Shown: positions 10,283 to 23,463, counted from the stretch's first letter. The stretch: 64,000 bases of DNA from Phytophthora quininea (GCA_011947345.1 JAAVTG010000094.1:279427-343426), one strand, 5' to 3'. Program-made: numbers and translations. Notes: a model not told the origin generated them from the letters alone.

Positions 10283-11361
10283 TTACTCGCCCTTGTACTG
10301 CGGCTTGCGTTTCTCCTTGAAGGCCACAAGCCCTTCAATGCGGTCCTTGGTGGGGACCACCTGCGCGTAGCAAGCGTTCTCGATGGCCATGCCGCTGGCG
10401 ATGTCCACCTCGGAGCCCTTCATGATCGCCTCCTTGGCCATGCGGACGCCCACCGGGCCGTTGGGTAGAATCTCGCGCGCAATTTCCAACGCTTTCTCGA
10501 GAGCTTTTCCTTCTGGAACAGCGTAGTCAGCCAGACCAACCTTCTCGGCAGCGTCTGCGCTCAGACGGCGGCTCGTGAAGATGAGCTCCTTGGCTTTGGA
10601 AATGCCTGCAATAGCAACACAAACGGATCGTTGCATAAGTTAGATGGCTTGCCATCATTCAGCTTACATGCACCCCACATCGTACCAATTAGACGAGAGA
10701 GGCGTTGAGTGCCTCCAGCACCGGGAAGGATCGCCAGCGAGGTCTCGGGAAGCCCAGGATGGCCTTGGCGCCAGCGATGCGGAGGTCGCACCCGAGCGCC
10801 ATCTCCATGCCCCCGCCAAGCGCAGCTCCCTCGATCACAGCGATGGTCGGCATCGGGAGCTGCTCCAAGTCAGTGAACGTGGTGCGGTAGCTACGCGAAG
10901 AAGCGGCCGCCTACACAACCGCAAAGCCCATCATTAGTGCGAGCACCTCGCCATCGCTTGTAAGCACGCCGATCGCACCTCGGGCTGCGTCATATTCAGT
11001 CGCTCCTTCAAGTCTGCTCCAGCGCAGAACACTGCACTCGGATACAACAGAGCGTTGGTCCATTTGTCATGCCAAGATCTAAGCTTTAAAACCCGCCGCT
11101 ACCTTTGGGCACGTTGCTGCGCACGATCACGACGCGCACTTTGGGGTCGTAGCGGACCTGGTCCATGGCCTGGCGGAACTCGGCCACAAACTGACGGCCT
11201 AAGGCGTTGCGCGCCTCGGGGCGGTCCATCGTGAACAGCGCAGTGCCTGCGTCCTTGCCGCCCAGCATCTCCAGCTTAACCTGCGTCGCCGCCGGGGCCG
11301 CCGTGCTCAGCCACCGTGCGTGCATCCGCACACTTGAGCGTGCCGTCTTCAGTGCCAGCAT
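10283..11361 (-). CDS. AUH: AUH-type methylglutaconyl-CoA hydratase (enoyl-CoA hydratase family), mitochondrial
   Basis: Crotonase-fold hydratase of leucine breakdown (3-methylglutaconyl-CoA to HMG-CoA). About 286 aa. Exons 11103-11361, 10979-11031, 10686-10910 and 10283-10605; introns of 71, 68 and 80 bp. The N-terminus [20 protein letters not shown] looks like a mitochondrial presequence. Core motifs: [31 protein letters not shown] (oxyanion-hole region), [34 protein letters not shown] (catalytic Glu region shared with AUH), [17 protein letters not shown] at the end. Within the crotonases the C-terminal match to AUH is close. One base is missing at the GGG run 10747-10749 (minus-strand C run), between ILGF and PETSLAIL. 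The start codon at 11361 is the first ATG; an in-frame GTG precedes it. It is divergent from the eL15 gene. Confidence 0.9.
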
Positions 11362-11591
11362 CTTCACCCTCTTCACTGCTGGGGTCGAGGTCCTGCGCGG
11401 CGAGAGCCGATGTGAAGCAGCTCGTTATCCAACTTCAACTGGCCTAGTGTATCCTAGTATAGGATTCTGATGAATCCTACATTAACCTCTCTTAGGATTT
11501 CCGGGACCATTTTGTGTGCGAAAATGACTGGCTAGGCACCACCCTGGAAGCTCTTTGCGCTCAGTCTTCATTAGCAAAGTCGCAAGAAAGG
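11362..11591. promoter_or_regulatory. bidirectional promoter AUH / eL15 with repeated TAGGAT motif
   Basis: A 230-bp divergent spacer. It contains four copies of the hexamer in both orientations within 50 bp: atccta 11451-11456, taggat 11460-11465 (together an interrupted palindrome with a gta centre), aatccta 11473-11479 and ttaggatt 11492-11499. Placement upstream of the highly expressed ribosomal protein gene suggests a transcription-factor site; that is inference. Confidence 0.5.
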
Positions 11592-12212
11592 ATGGGAGCT
11601 TACAAGTACCTGGAGGAGCTGTGGAAGCGCAAACAGTCGGACGTGCTGCGCTTCCTGATGCGCGTGCGCGCCTGGGAGTACCGTCAGCTCCCGGTGATCC
11701 ACCGCGTGACGGGCCCCACCCGCCTGGACAAGGCTCGCCGTCTGGGCTACAAGGCCAAGCAGGGCTACGTGATTGTCCGCGTTGCCGTGCGTCGCGGTGG
11801 CCGCAAGCGCCCGAACTCGAAGGGTATCGTGTACGGTAAGCCCAAGCACCACGGTATCAACGAGCTTAAGTTCGAGCGCAACCTGCGCTCCGTGGCCGAG
11901 GAGCGCGCCGGCAACAAGTTCACGAACCTGCGCGTGCTGAACTCGTACTGGGTCAACCAGGACGCGACGTACAAGTACTTTGAGATCATCATGGTGGACT
12001 ACTCCCACAAGGTCATCCGTCGCGACCCGCGCATCAACTGGATCGCCAACGCCGTGCACAAGGGCCGCCAGCAGCGCGGCCTGACCTCGGCCGGCCGCCA
12101 GGGCCGTGGCCTGCGCAAGCGTGGCCACCGCGCCAACAAGATCATTGGCTCGTCGTTCCGCCAGAACTGGAAGCGCCGCAACACGCTGTCGCTGCGTCGC
12201 TACCGCTCGTAA
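11592..12212 (+). CDS. RPL15: 60S ribosomal protein eL15 (RPL15)
   Basis: Large-subunit ribosomal protein, 206 aa including Met, single exon. The sequence follows the eukaryotic eL15 family end to end: [18 protein letters not shown], the basic block [92 protein letters not shown] and the ending [15 protein letters not shown] 11592 is chosen because the family begins MGAYKY; in-frame upstream sequence has no ATG. Codon use is strongly GC-ending, as expected of a highly expressed gene. Confidence 0.97.
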   Translation: MGAYKYLEELWKRKQSDVLRFLMRVRAWEYRQLPVIHRVTGPTRLDKARRLGYKAKQGYVIVRVAVRRGGRKRPNSKGIVYGKPKHHGINELKFERNLRSVAEERAGNKFTNLRVLNSYWVNQDATYKYFEIIMVDYSHKVIRRDPRINWIANAVHKGRQQRGLTSAGRQGRGLRKRGHRANKIIGSSFRQNWKRRNTLSLRRYRS

Positions 12213-12424
12213 ATGTAGCGCTAGTTGTTCTAACGACAGGAGCTGCCCGCTGGCTGACGATCCTCAGCACATGCTAAATACACGCGACTTTGCTGCCGAG
12301 TTGAAGGCCCTTCACCACCCCCATTGCTTTGTTATCTGTGTGCATTGAGCTCTCGTGTGAACAGGTCAGAAGTGACAAAAAGCTCTCATTTACAGTTTGG
12401 TACTGTTTTTCTTGTTGGTTGTCT

Positions 12425-12749
12425 TTACTTGGGGCGCAGGTCCTCTAGGGACTGGCGGATCTGCTGCTCGCGGCCCTTCTTGTGCCTCTCGTAGCGCTCG
12501 GCCATGTCTGGCACGTAGAAGATGTCCTTGAAGCCTTGCGGTAGTGAGTCCACGAAGCCCGTGCCGAAGAGTCCCCACTTCTTGTTGAATTCAGACGACA
12601 CCTCCGGGTTCGTCATGCGGATGCTGGCGTCCGCAAACTCCTGCGAGGTGCTGGAAGCGCAGGTACGTCAGCATCGACACGGCAGCCACCGTCATGCCCG
12701 TGACTGCAGACAGCGCCACCGCCGGGAGCGACACTCGCGGACGGCCCAT
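12425..12749 (-). CDS. small single-pass membrane protein, unknown
   Basis: About 107 aa from ATG 12749 (MGRPRVSLPAVALSAV). Residues 8-30 are a hydrophobic helix (VALSAVTGMTVAAVSMLTYL). The rest is soluble and charged: FADASIRMTNPEVSSEF, KKWGLFGTGFVDSLPQGF, YVPDMAERYERHKKGREQQ, ending LEDLRPK. One extra base at about 12646-12648 breaks the frame just after the membrane helix; its removal makes the length divisible by three. The short N-terminal anchor resembles small mitochondrial inner-membrane assembly proteins, but I cannot name a family. It is divergent from the PP2C gene across 106 bp. Confidence 0.6.
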
Positions 12750-12855
12750 CGTTTTCGCTTCTGTCAAGTTGGGAAAAGAGTGTATACAAAGAGTAAGTAG
12801 AAAGGTCGTCAATGATGATGCCATAGTACGCGCGCTTTAGATTTTGAACACCAAA

Positions 12856-14102
<1,247 letters not shown>

Positions 14103-14135
14103 TAATTGTGTTGAGGCGGAATATCTGCCGCGGAA

Positions 14136-15344
14136 ATGTCGTTCACGTTGGAAATGTTACGGTATTGGCATTTGCCTAAAGTTGAGCTCACCGAATCGTC
14201 ACAATCGAAGATCGCAATGTGCCCCCAGGCCAAGACGGTGCCTTTGAGTTGGGAAGAATGTGGCTGTATGGTGAAGCAGGTGTGTGCTGCATATATGTGT
14301 CCACTGGCGTGCTGTGCTATAATGCTAACGTGTATAATGCAATAGCTTCAAGCAGCAGCTCACTCTTTGCACAATCACGGTGCACGATCAAAAAACCTTC
14401 GCAGCTCGGACTTACAGTCACGAAAACTGCTTCAAGCTATCCTGTCTTGTCTCCAGGAATTTCGAGAATCGATTGATGCAGCATATCTTCAAAACAACGA
14501 CGACAACCAGAGTCAAGACGAAGCGCTATTCGAGAGAGCTCAAATGGAACGGATCGTGGAGGTGCTGGTGGCTTCACAAATCTGTTCAGGCTGCACCATA
14601 CCTACCATTGAAGACATTCAGCAACAGCGAGGTGGAGCTATTGAAGACGAGATAGCCGCCGTGACTCAGATCAACGCAGCATTGTCCAGTCAAAACCTGC
14701 CAGTGATAAGTTCCGCAGACCAAGAACGTCTAATAACGTTGATCTCGAAGCTTCGCCATCAAGAACAGCAACTCGAATTCCACCGTGGACTTCTGAGAGC
14801 CCAACAAGAATCGTCTGGTCCAGCCGGTGTATACTCGATGGAAAATTTCGCGTACGGCAGCACTCCGTTCCCGACGTGGCTTCACCTCTTCACTCAGGAT
14901 GTCCTTCGAGAAACTATCTCGTGTTTTCCGGGTCAGAGTCTCATGGTGTTCGGGTCATCAACTGGTTCACTTGCCTTCTTTGGAGCGTTGTGTTTGGGAC
15001 TTTCGTGTGTTGGCGTCGAGATTTTGCCATTCCTGCACGACGTAGCAGAGCAAACGCGCAATGAGCTGCAGATATCCGAGGAGAGGTGTCGATTCGTGTG
15101 TGCAGATATGCTAACGGTGTCAGTGCAAAACACGTCGATTGTGATGCTCACATCGCAGTGCTGGGATGATTGTTTATATCAACAGGTCCGGCAAAAACTC
15201 GAAGTGGAGCTTCAAGCTGGTGCTCTTGTCATCGACTATAAGGACGACCTAAAATTTTCCACTCGCTTTCAAATGGTACAACAATTGAAGCAGCAGCAAG
15301 TGTCCTGGACTAACGTGCAGTCGCTTTTCATATTTAAGTGCTAA
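14136..15344 (+). CDS. SAM-dependent methyltransferase-like protein
   Basis: About 380 aa; exons 14136-14279 and 14346-15344, a 66-bp GT-AG intron, frame intact. The N-terminal 190 residues are helical and Gln-rich (RKLLQAILSCLQEFRESI, ISKLRHQEQQLEFHRGLLRA). The C-terminal half looks like a class I methyltransferase Rossmann fold: LMVFGSSTGSLAFFGALCLG (glycine-rich SAM loop), CVGVEILPFLHDVAEQTRNE (acidic end of strand 2), CRFVCADMLT, IVMLTSQCWDD. A DOT1-like arrangement is possible, but the canonical GxGxG is GSSTGSLA, so activity is uncertain. It is transcribed in the same direction as PP2C with almost no gap. Confidence 0.6.
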
Positions 15345-16548
15345 ACATTGGGTTTTATTAACGATCGCATGATGAAAAAGGGATTTTATGAGTAGCCCGT
15401 AAATTATTTTTCGGTTTTATTAGAGTTTTTTTAATCCAGTTTTGTTGTTTTTATGTCAGTAAATTCGTTTTTGCTGTTCAATAATAGTATAGTAGGTGAG
15501 CATCAGATATTTCTACAGACAAAGCAAACATAACGTTTGATTGGGAATTCCTTCCAGACGTTGTCTTTTTTCTTGGCTCCAGACGTCGTATCTGGTCGCC
15601 TAAGAGAAAGAATAATAGTTCCTGTAGATATAACACGGCAATCACGAATGTTAAAATTATTAAAAACTTTCTATCGCGACATCTAGAGAGCTACACTTGA
15701 ATAGACACAGTTATTCTTCGTTTAGACAAAACTGAGAGCAACTAGTTTTGGTTAAGATTCCATATTGTATTGTGAAAACCGATGAGTTTGTCCGACTGAT
15801 TTAGCCAATAAATAAAGCCAATTTTAGGATTTGACTCATTTTAATGAAGATTTGTAATGAGATTAAAAATTAGGTTGGTATGTGATAAATAGCGGGTAGC
15901 TCTTAATCGGTCGAGGTATAAGCTGACAAGTTCGAATTCAGCGTTGCGGTATGTACACCGTGGTTGTGGGCATTCTGCTCTTGTGCTTATCCATTTTGTG
16001 TGATTGTATATTGCATTTTGTAAGGCATAACCCTGTAAGCCATTGTATCATCCTAACAGTGAACTTGTCTTAGAATGCATGCGTCGAATGGATGCTAGTT
16101 CCGCAGCACAACCTAGATTGCTATGGTTTTATACTGTGATATGTTATCGGCGTCCTCCTCCTCGAAAAAACCTTGAAACACACTATATGGGAGGCTGGTC
16201 ATGGAGAGACACTAGCAGCATGGGATCGAGTGGCGGAGGGTCTAAGAGGCCCCAACATGGCTAAGCCGATATGATCCGCCGACGAGCTAGCAATCGCGTT
16301 CCTGCCACCACCAAGTACACGATCACGACCGTCACGAGATTATGATATGCCACTCCCGAAGCCAAAACTAACAAAAACAATAATCAAGCCATATTTATCT
16401 GCTCGCTAAACAACCACAAGTTGATTTGGCCAACTTTCCTCGGGCTGAAGCTTTGCCGAGGTTTTGCAATTGCCCGCATTCCTGGTAGCACCGCGACAGT
16501 TGAACCTTTACTCCTTGGAACTCCAGGTTTAGATTACCATCCATATAG

Positions 16549-16629
16549 GTCAGTGACCAGGGATCACACTTTAAAAATGCAGTAATACAGGAATTGTGTC
16601 AACGCTTACGATTAAACCACCAGTTTACG
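16549..16629 (+). mobile_element. Ty3/Gypsy integrase core fragment
   Basis: Reads VSDQGSHFKNAVIQEL then CQRLRLNHQFT, the segment around the second catalytic Asp of Ty3/Gypsy integrases (family: VSDQGxHFKN). In-frame stops lie close on both sides, so this is a remnant. Confidence 0.7.
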
Positions 16630-18608
16630 TGAATGGGCAAGTTCACGACAGTGATATGGTTATGCGCTCTGGAAATACTGTATACATCCATAATCATATC
16701 GTTTTATTTACAGTCTGGTCGACATGACCGCCGGTGAGTGTAACTCCATGGCGCTTGGCAGCACTGGGTGTAGGGATCTCTACAATAGATACAGAACCAG
16801 CGAGCGACAGATCAAATGGCTTGGCCATTGCGATTCAAGAGTCAACATGTGGACTGGCTGTTGCGGTTAAACCAACGCAAATTCTGGTGTTAAGACGCTT
16901 GCGGGGCGTACGAAGCTTTGATGGGGCCGAGAAGCAGATTCACCAGCTGCTCACTCGTTGCTAAACCTTCATTTATCGACCGACGCGGTGCCGTTTTCCT
17001 GACACTAGCGGTGGTGGCTTTGTACTGCCGAACTTTGACTGCGCAGCAGTGTGGCCGCGGCCGTCACCGACAGGGTCGTTAGTAAATCAGTAGTAAGAAA
17101 TATTATGAAGACTTTCCTTTACACTGATACCTGTTCATGTACAGGTCGTTGAAAGTTGACACACTTCGACGCGCCATCTTCTACACGTTCGTGGGAGTGC
17201 GACTCGCCCCAGCTGCTCATGTTGTGGCTTTGCAGAGACTTGCTCGACCTGTTCGTCAGTATGCAATGTGAATAGAGTAGTCGCTGATCAAAAGTCTGCA
17301 GAGGCTGCCATGCAATTTATATTGTGCTTCGTGTTGCTAGGCATGCCGCTAGCATCAGCCGCTTTCGCGGCGACACTTCAATATATCCGACGGAGTGTTT
17401 CAAACATCTTGTTGTCGTCGTTTCGTTGCGCATAGGCCACGGAGTATGCTTTCGCATCAATAGCGGCTTTCATTAACTCACACTTCGCTACTAATAGTTT
17501 TGACGAGGGCATGTGTGGCTTCGTTAAGGTCTTCAATTATGACTTCTGTCTCCTGATCAACCAGATTGGGTTCAGGAACACGTGCTTGGATCATTGCAGG
17601 GTATATTTCCCTGTCTTTTCCGCCATCTCGTACACCGGAGAGGTGTTCGTCGAGCGGGAATGACGCGTCTTCATGCTGCTCAACGAAAGTCTGATTGCCA
17701 CCTCTTGCGCAAGGCGCATCCTGCATTAGTCAGGGTCCATCCCTCTGTTCTAGCGACGCTTGTATCGCTGTCCTTCAGAATGTCCTATGCAAATAAATAC
17801 CATCGGGGATTGGTCTCCTTTGACTGCTACGAAGCCCAAAAAAACGAGGTACCAGCGCAGTTTTAAGGAGAAGATTTTTTCAGACTATCGAATCATTAAT
17901 TGTATCTCGAATTAGTGATATGTTAAAATGTTGCGTCATCGGCTTTGTTATGAAGAACGTCACTTCTACACACACAACTAAGACGCAAGGTGCTAGAACT
18001 AATCAAATTAAAGTTAGTGCTACATGAACTCGCTATGCTGTTCACTAAAAAGGTAGAAGTCCTCTTCATGAACTCGTGAGCGAGGATGTGAGACACTGAT
18101 TTGACTACATCTTGCTACGAAATAGCTATTCTGGTCTGTCGGGAGGGTAAAGGAAACATGGCGACTGTACGAGACCTCATAGCGCCAAGCTGCCTGTCGG
18201 TAAAGAGGCAATGACCAGGACGGATATAGGCCATCGTTAATAGCTACTAGTAATTTTGAAGTGACGCCAATGTACCAGAAACGAAATGACGGTTTCTATA
18301 GGTGACACAGCTTATAAAAAGAAGCCGATACATCATAGCAGAAGCACACCGAGAGGGGAAAGTTGGAGCAAACCTGGAGGGGTGCTATGTGATTACACTG
18401 CCTCGTAAGGTCGTCCGAGGTTTTAACGTAAGCGGTGGAAATTCTGTTCTTCCTCATGTTTAGTGCACCATTGGGCGCCTCCCACAACCAGCACACACGG
18501 GTGCCATATTTATAGCAGGTAAGGCAGGCGTAGCAAAGGTATATACTGCCAAATCGCAAATCTTGGTCACCACAATTGCCGTGCTTATCACGTTTCCGTC
18601 CGGTTGAC

Positions 18609-18634
18609 AGTGAGTTTCTTCATATAAACTCACT
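18609..18634. repeat. inverted repeat (9-bp arms)
   Basis: agtgagttt and aaactcact pair perfectly around an 8-nt loop, nested inside a wider ccggtt / aaccgg pair. It sits about 75 bp upstream of the Harbinger transposase remnant and may mark an element end. Confidence 0.55.
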
Positions 18635-18707
18635 ATTATCGGACTCAATCCTAACCGGAAACTCCTTAGATCTCACTTTCAAATTTGCGCCGCTTGAAGA
18701 GAGTTGA

Positions 18708-20010
18708 TTGCCCATGGAGATCAGTGACGAGTTTGGCGTGCTTGTGTTGTTTAGCAGCGCGATGGAGCAGCTCAACAGGGATGCCAAGGACGCTACACAT
18801 GAGGTGCATGCATCACTTATAGAGGAAGCGTGGAAGATCGCTATGCGGAAGCGTCATTATCCGGCGGTGCGCTGTCTAGACTCGCCAAACGATTTGGCCT
18901 GGATGGCCCTCTACTCATTTGGAGTTGATCGCAACGTTATCAATGGCACTAGCCTAACGAGGTACGGGGACTGTCCTTGTTGTTTGCTAGGGGGGCTAAT
19001 GTTGTTTTGCATGCAGAGCGGCGTTCCACCAGCTGCTGCGGCGCTTTACGCATTTCTGCAAGATCCCACACCCGTCTTCCAAAGGAAGACAGCCAAACTC
19101 CGCTACTACCATCAAGAGCTGGGGTTAGTTCTGACTTTATATGTCGGATCGATGGAGAACAGTACGCTGTACACGCTGTTCGGCGTTCCTCCGAGCACGC
19201 TTGAAAGGACATTGCGCAAAGTCGAGAAGGCGCTGGCCGATGCGTTGCTGGGATTTTGTTCCGGCTCGTATCTTGTGGCCGTCTCCGTCAAGGCAAGCCG
19301 AACTGTCGTGTCTAGTTGAAGCGCGCAGCCATTCCTCACGCATACCTTTGGTTTTATCGATGGGAAAATACTTAGGGTATTTTGTTTATTAAAAATATTG
19401 CGGGTATAAACTCTTAACTCTTGTGATGTTGTTGCTGTGTTTTGTAGGTTGTGCACCCTTCTAACGTTGATCTTAAAATGCTACGTACATTAAATGGCTA
19501 CACTGCATGTTTGCGACTGGCACAACATGCTTTGCGGTGGACGGCGGCATAATCTGGAGCAAACACAATTGTGCAGGCTCCTGAAACGATTCCGACACCT
19601 CGTTGGGGTTTCGTATGGAGCTTTTAGATTCACAGTGTTGCCCCGACACCCGAACGATTGTCGTCTCTGATTCCGTGTTCCCATCTTCGACGGAGATAAC
19701 GGGTAGCATCCTCATGCCGCTCAAGGATGGCGACTTCGAACGCACCCTGCCGTCACTTCGAAGCTCCGCACGGACTCTGCACAATGCGACTACTTCCGTG
19801 CGTCAGACCGCGAACTGGGGTATGGGAAGCATGCACAAAGTGTACGGCCGCCTCAACTTTTCGTTGCTGTTCAACCTCGAAGTGCGAGGACTTCGAATCA
19901 ACAATATTTCTCGGATGGCGGATTATCGAGTTCGCACTGCTGGCATCTCCCAGATTTGGACGATTTTCAGCGTAGAGATGGACGTTGCGAACACTACGAA
20001 CTACTTGTAG
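18708..20010 (+). mobile_element. PIF/Harbinger transposase, degenerate copy 1
   Basis: DDE-superfamily nuclease of Harbinger elements, broken by frameshifts. The N-terminal half in frame from 18708 ends with STLYTLFGVPPSTLERTLRK, the helix-turn-helix-like region upstream of the catalytic core. About 19340-19620 contains pieces of the catalytic strand (FIDGK, then SGANTI region). 19603-20010 gives CPDTRTIVVSDSVFPSSTE with a catalytic Asp, LMPLKDGDFERTLPSL, NATTSVRQTANWGMGSMHKV (Glu-equivalent region), ending in a stop. The close match to copy 2 at 22.3-22.8 kb confirms the family. Probably inactive. Confidence 0.75.
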
Positions 20011-20274
20011 ATTTGCGATATCCTGGCGGACGAATTCAACAACTCTGTATACACCGAACACAACAAGTTATTCTGCAAGAGATATAAACAGAAATATTTA
20101 ACCGGAGCTTCTTCCTAATACATCGATACAAATGAACGTGCCTTCCTTTGTCAAAAATTTCTTGGTTCGCCAAAACTTCGCCAGCATGACCAGCGTCCTT
20201 GGGTCCTACGAGTGTCGTCGCGACAGTCATGATGTCGTCCTTAAGCCTTCCTGGTAAGCGCTCTAATCAAAGAA

Positions 20275-21060
20275 TCAGCTCTTGGCTGCGAGCTCATGCG
20301 TCCTCCTTGTCGCGACGAGTACAATCCTCCATCTCGAGGCGACGGCGGTCCTCAGCTTCAGTATTCTCAGCCATGTAGCGAGCGTTTCTAGTGGCGATGT
20401 CGTCACGACAACGCTGGTCCTCCTCGATACGACGGACTTCGGCGTTGCGCTCATTTTCCTCACGAAGCATCATCATCATTTCTAACATACTTCCGCCCAT
20501 GCTGGTACTAGCGCGCTCCAGGGCGCCATGTTGTTTCTTCAATCCTGTCGTCGCTTTGACAGCGCGCGTTTGGCTTTCGTAAAGCTAGCCTTCAACATAT
20601 CCTTGTCGATCTCGGCTTGGGCTCGCTTAGCCACAATCGTGTCACGGAATGTGTAGAGGTCAGAATCTCCTGGTCGGTTTGAGGAGCTTGCCAGCGTTTG
20701 TAGCGCACAGCATCGAGTTGTCGCGAGAACCCGGCTTGAATCCTCGGACCGCATGTTTCACTGTCGTGTATGAGGACTTACTCGAAAGTTGATGAGGTAT
20801 TTTCAAGCCCGGTAGACGAACCGGTCGTGAAGTAATTGGAGCTGGCCGAGGTGTACTCGCGAAATCCTTGAAGCCTTCTCCATCTTGAGCACTGGACGGC
20901 GATATTTGCAGGACATCACTCGAACATCGGCTTGATGGAGCCGAGTCATCGTCATTGACGGATCCATTCCCACACGAAAATTCGCGAGAGTCGAGACAGC
21001 AATTTGCGGTGCTACCGCCAGCGGCCCGCTGTCCGTCGTCGTTTCTTCTCCATCGTCATC
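20275..21060 (-). mobile_element. probable second (DNA-binding accessory) ORF of the Harbinger element, degenerate
   Basis: Minus-strand frames, convergent with the transposase remnant, encode a Lys/Glu-rich coiled coil: YTFRDTIVAKRAQAEIDKDM, a STSMGGSMLEMMMMLREENE stretch, then RRRLEMEDCTRRDKED. Farther upstream (toward 21060) Ser/Pro-rich sequence occurs (DVLQISPSSAQDGEGFKDF). Autonomous Harbinger elements carry a second Myb/SANT-like ORF; this composition and position fit its C-terminal part. No intact Myb domain is visible, so the assignment is inferred from context. Confidence 0.45.
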
Positions 21061-22309
21061 TCGCTCGTAGAAAGATTTTCATGGCTTGTAGTCGAAGCGA
21101 AGGTTGGGCTCCGCGATGATATGAATACAGCACCAGCTACGTAACGCCATCCCCAACAGTTCAAGGAGTCATTCAGCCATCCGTCTTTTTTATCTCGCTG
21201 TGTAGTTCAAACTGGCCGTTGACGTGCACAAAATACAATTTAAACAAATGTACATAAAGGAGCTATTTTCGGCTTTGTACCTAGTTATGGGGGCGCCCTG
21301 TGGATGCTCTGTTGTTAACCCCGCTGATGTTGGAACAGTGGCAGACTGTGAGGTGGGGTCTATACTAGCATCGCTGGTCACATTGATACTGACAAATTAC
21401 GATGGGGTAAATTTTAAGTACGTGTATACACTTCCGGAGAGGTTCTTGTATGACTTCAAGTTGCGTTATCTTTCTGGTATAGACCATGTGTTCGGACTCG
21501 AACTACGTAAAGGTCGATAAATCACACGATCGGGGTCGTTCGGCCACAACCCCACTTTTTCTGCATTCACCATCTTGCGTAGTCGTTTCATGTCCACTCG
21601 ATGTTAGCTTTGCTTCTTGATCAGGCGATGTGACGCCATACGTTGCGTATTAGCGCAGCCATCTAATTCGCTTATAAATGGCTGAGACATACATAGTATC
21701 GGCTTCCTGGTTCCTCAGTGTTTCGACCAAAGGGCATTTGCGGTTGCTGATCGAATTTGTCTCGAGAACGCTGGTGCAAGTATAAATTGTACCGGGTATG
21801 CCACAGATACTGAAATAGTTTTCCTGATTTGAAAATTCCTAAAAAAATTACAAGTATCCAGAATTCCGAAATACGCATATTATAATAACTACAGTTCCGA
21901 TGCACTTCCTTGCTCGACGAGCACTACCTTCTCGAGGGTTCACTGCCAATATCCAGCAGCAAGCCACCGCCCAGGCACTGGCTGCTCACTCTGCACAGCT
22001 TTTTCCGAGAAAGCATCTCTGACCAATACTAGAGCGGCTGAAATTTTAATTTTTATCAGTACATTTGACAAAAGAGTACCGCATTGAAAACAGGCTGGAC
22101 CATTACGCTAATGAAGTTTGTCAACCACTCGTGCGAGCCGGTGGCTTGGTTCCTGGAAGGCGTCAATTGGGGTAGACAATAGTGGTGGTCGCCGCGACCC
22201 ATGCCGCGCACGCGGGTGATGATCATGTTTCCACGCCGCAGAAAAGATAAGGCCAAATAGATCGTTCTCGTTGGCAGCAACAACCAGCTACAGATTACCC
22301 TCAACACCG
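21061..22309. other. intergenic, no gene seen
   Basis: AT-rich sequence between two Harbinger remnants. Short frames only (for example plus 21224-21520, minus 21672-21905), none with a family motif. Confidence 0.5.
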
Positions 22310-22805
22310 TAAAAATATCGTTCGGGTCTGATTAATTTCGAGTGCACGAACGCGGTATTGAACAACCTGAACAGGTTGTTCAAACGCAACGAGCGCTTCT
22401 TCTGGCAATGGTAACAATACGCGCTTATAAACCATCTCGACCGACCCTATTCCCCACTCCGCGGCCTGCCGAATTGACGTAATTGCCGCTAATAACGTTC
22501 CTGCAGACTCCCCACTGAGGGCAGTAGACGGCCCAGATCGCCGTCCTCCAAAGGTATCAAAATGCAACCTATCATATACTCAGAGCACGGAAACGCGCTG
22601 TCTGCTACCACACCGTATCGCATTTCAGGACACAGCTCCGGGTCCAGTAGATTGCGTCTGAAATCGACGCAGTTTCCACCGTCGTTCCAGGCCCCGGGGC
22701 AATTGTGTTTGACCCAGACAATCAGGCCGTCAGCGCTAAAACACAAAGGTCCCTGTCACAAATACATCGTGCAGCCAACCGTTGTAGTCGGCATTTTGAA
22801 CATCG
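22310..22805 (-). mobile_element. PIF/Harbinger transposase fragment, copy 2
   Basis: Two overlapping minus-strand frames give the second half of a Harbinger DDE core: NADYNGWLHDVFVTG region (near 22790), FSADGLIVWVKHNCPGAWND, MRYGVVADSAFPCSEYM with catalytic Asp, LIPLEDGDLGRLLPSV, then SIRQAAEWGIGSVEMVYKR. It aligns block by block with copy 1 in opposite orientation. Broken by at least two frameshifts and lacking the N-terminal half. Confidence 0.75.
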
Positions 22806-22939
22806 AGATCTGGCGGTTGTGGTACCTACGTGAGCACCACGACGTAGATGAGCTATCATAGTACATATCGTTGCAATCAATTGTCTCCTATTCTATCCAA
22901 AGCAAGCTCTACAGCGTGCGATAAAATCCCCGATAACGA

Positions 22940-23413
22940 ATGTACCATCGCTATGACCTCCGGTGTTTTGGATGTGCTCAACGCCCAAGCCTAGCATGGC
23001 ACAACGTGGGTGAAGCTAGAAATTCGTCGGCGCCGTTCCACCGATGGGGTTTCTGCTCCAAAGCTAAATGGCAAAGATTTTGGGGTTGTATTGCGCGGAC
23101 TTGGTTAGCGCAGTTCTGGAACGTTCATGGGTTAGGCAACGAGCTTGTTGCCCGCACGAATAACCATCTTGAGCGTGAGCTGAACGCCCCCATATGTGTC
23201 CACTCTTCGATGACGACCTTTGTAAGCGTGGTCAAGACGATGTCAGTCGAGTTCGCCAGCCGTCTCGCAGATATGCCGCGTGGCCGTGCACAACATGGAC
23301 CACGAGAAACTATTCAGCTGCCTGCCCCAATTGAGATTCGCCCAGATATCGAAGATGATTCAGACGATACGCCTGCGGTGCCCGGGCAAGCGTCCAACGA
23401 CAGCTCCAACTAG
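22940..23413 (+). mobile_element. Mutator-like (MULE) transposase C-terminal fragment
   Basis: 158-codon frame with the C-terminal signature of oomycete MULE transposases: RFWGCIARTWLAQFWNVHG, NELVARTNNHLERELN, HSSMTTFVSVVKTMSVEF, LADMPRGRAQHGPRETIQLP, then an acidic tail. The catalytic core upstream is absent. Confidence 0.65.
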
Positions 23414-23463
23414 GAGCAGACCACTCCTGACGTCTAGCTGTGGCGTAATGTACAGTAGCCACC

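Larger units (their letters stand above)
15345..18707. other. AT-rich intergenic region with decayed transposon sequence
   Basis: No supportable gene. Base composition drops sharply in GC compared with both flanks. Short frames (for example plus 16043-16264 and 16734-16964, minus 17478-17726) carry no motif I can identify. A Gypsy integrase remnant at 16549-16629 indicates retroelement debris. Confidence 0.6.

Noticed and set aside
12425..12749. Possible PET117-like cytochrome oxidase assembly factor
   Set aside because: Only the short N-terminal anchor is similar; the C-terminal half does not fit, so left unnamed.
15925..15960. gttcgaattc resembling a tRNA T-loop
   Set aside because: No acceptor or anticodon stem can be built around it.
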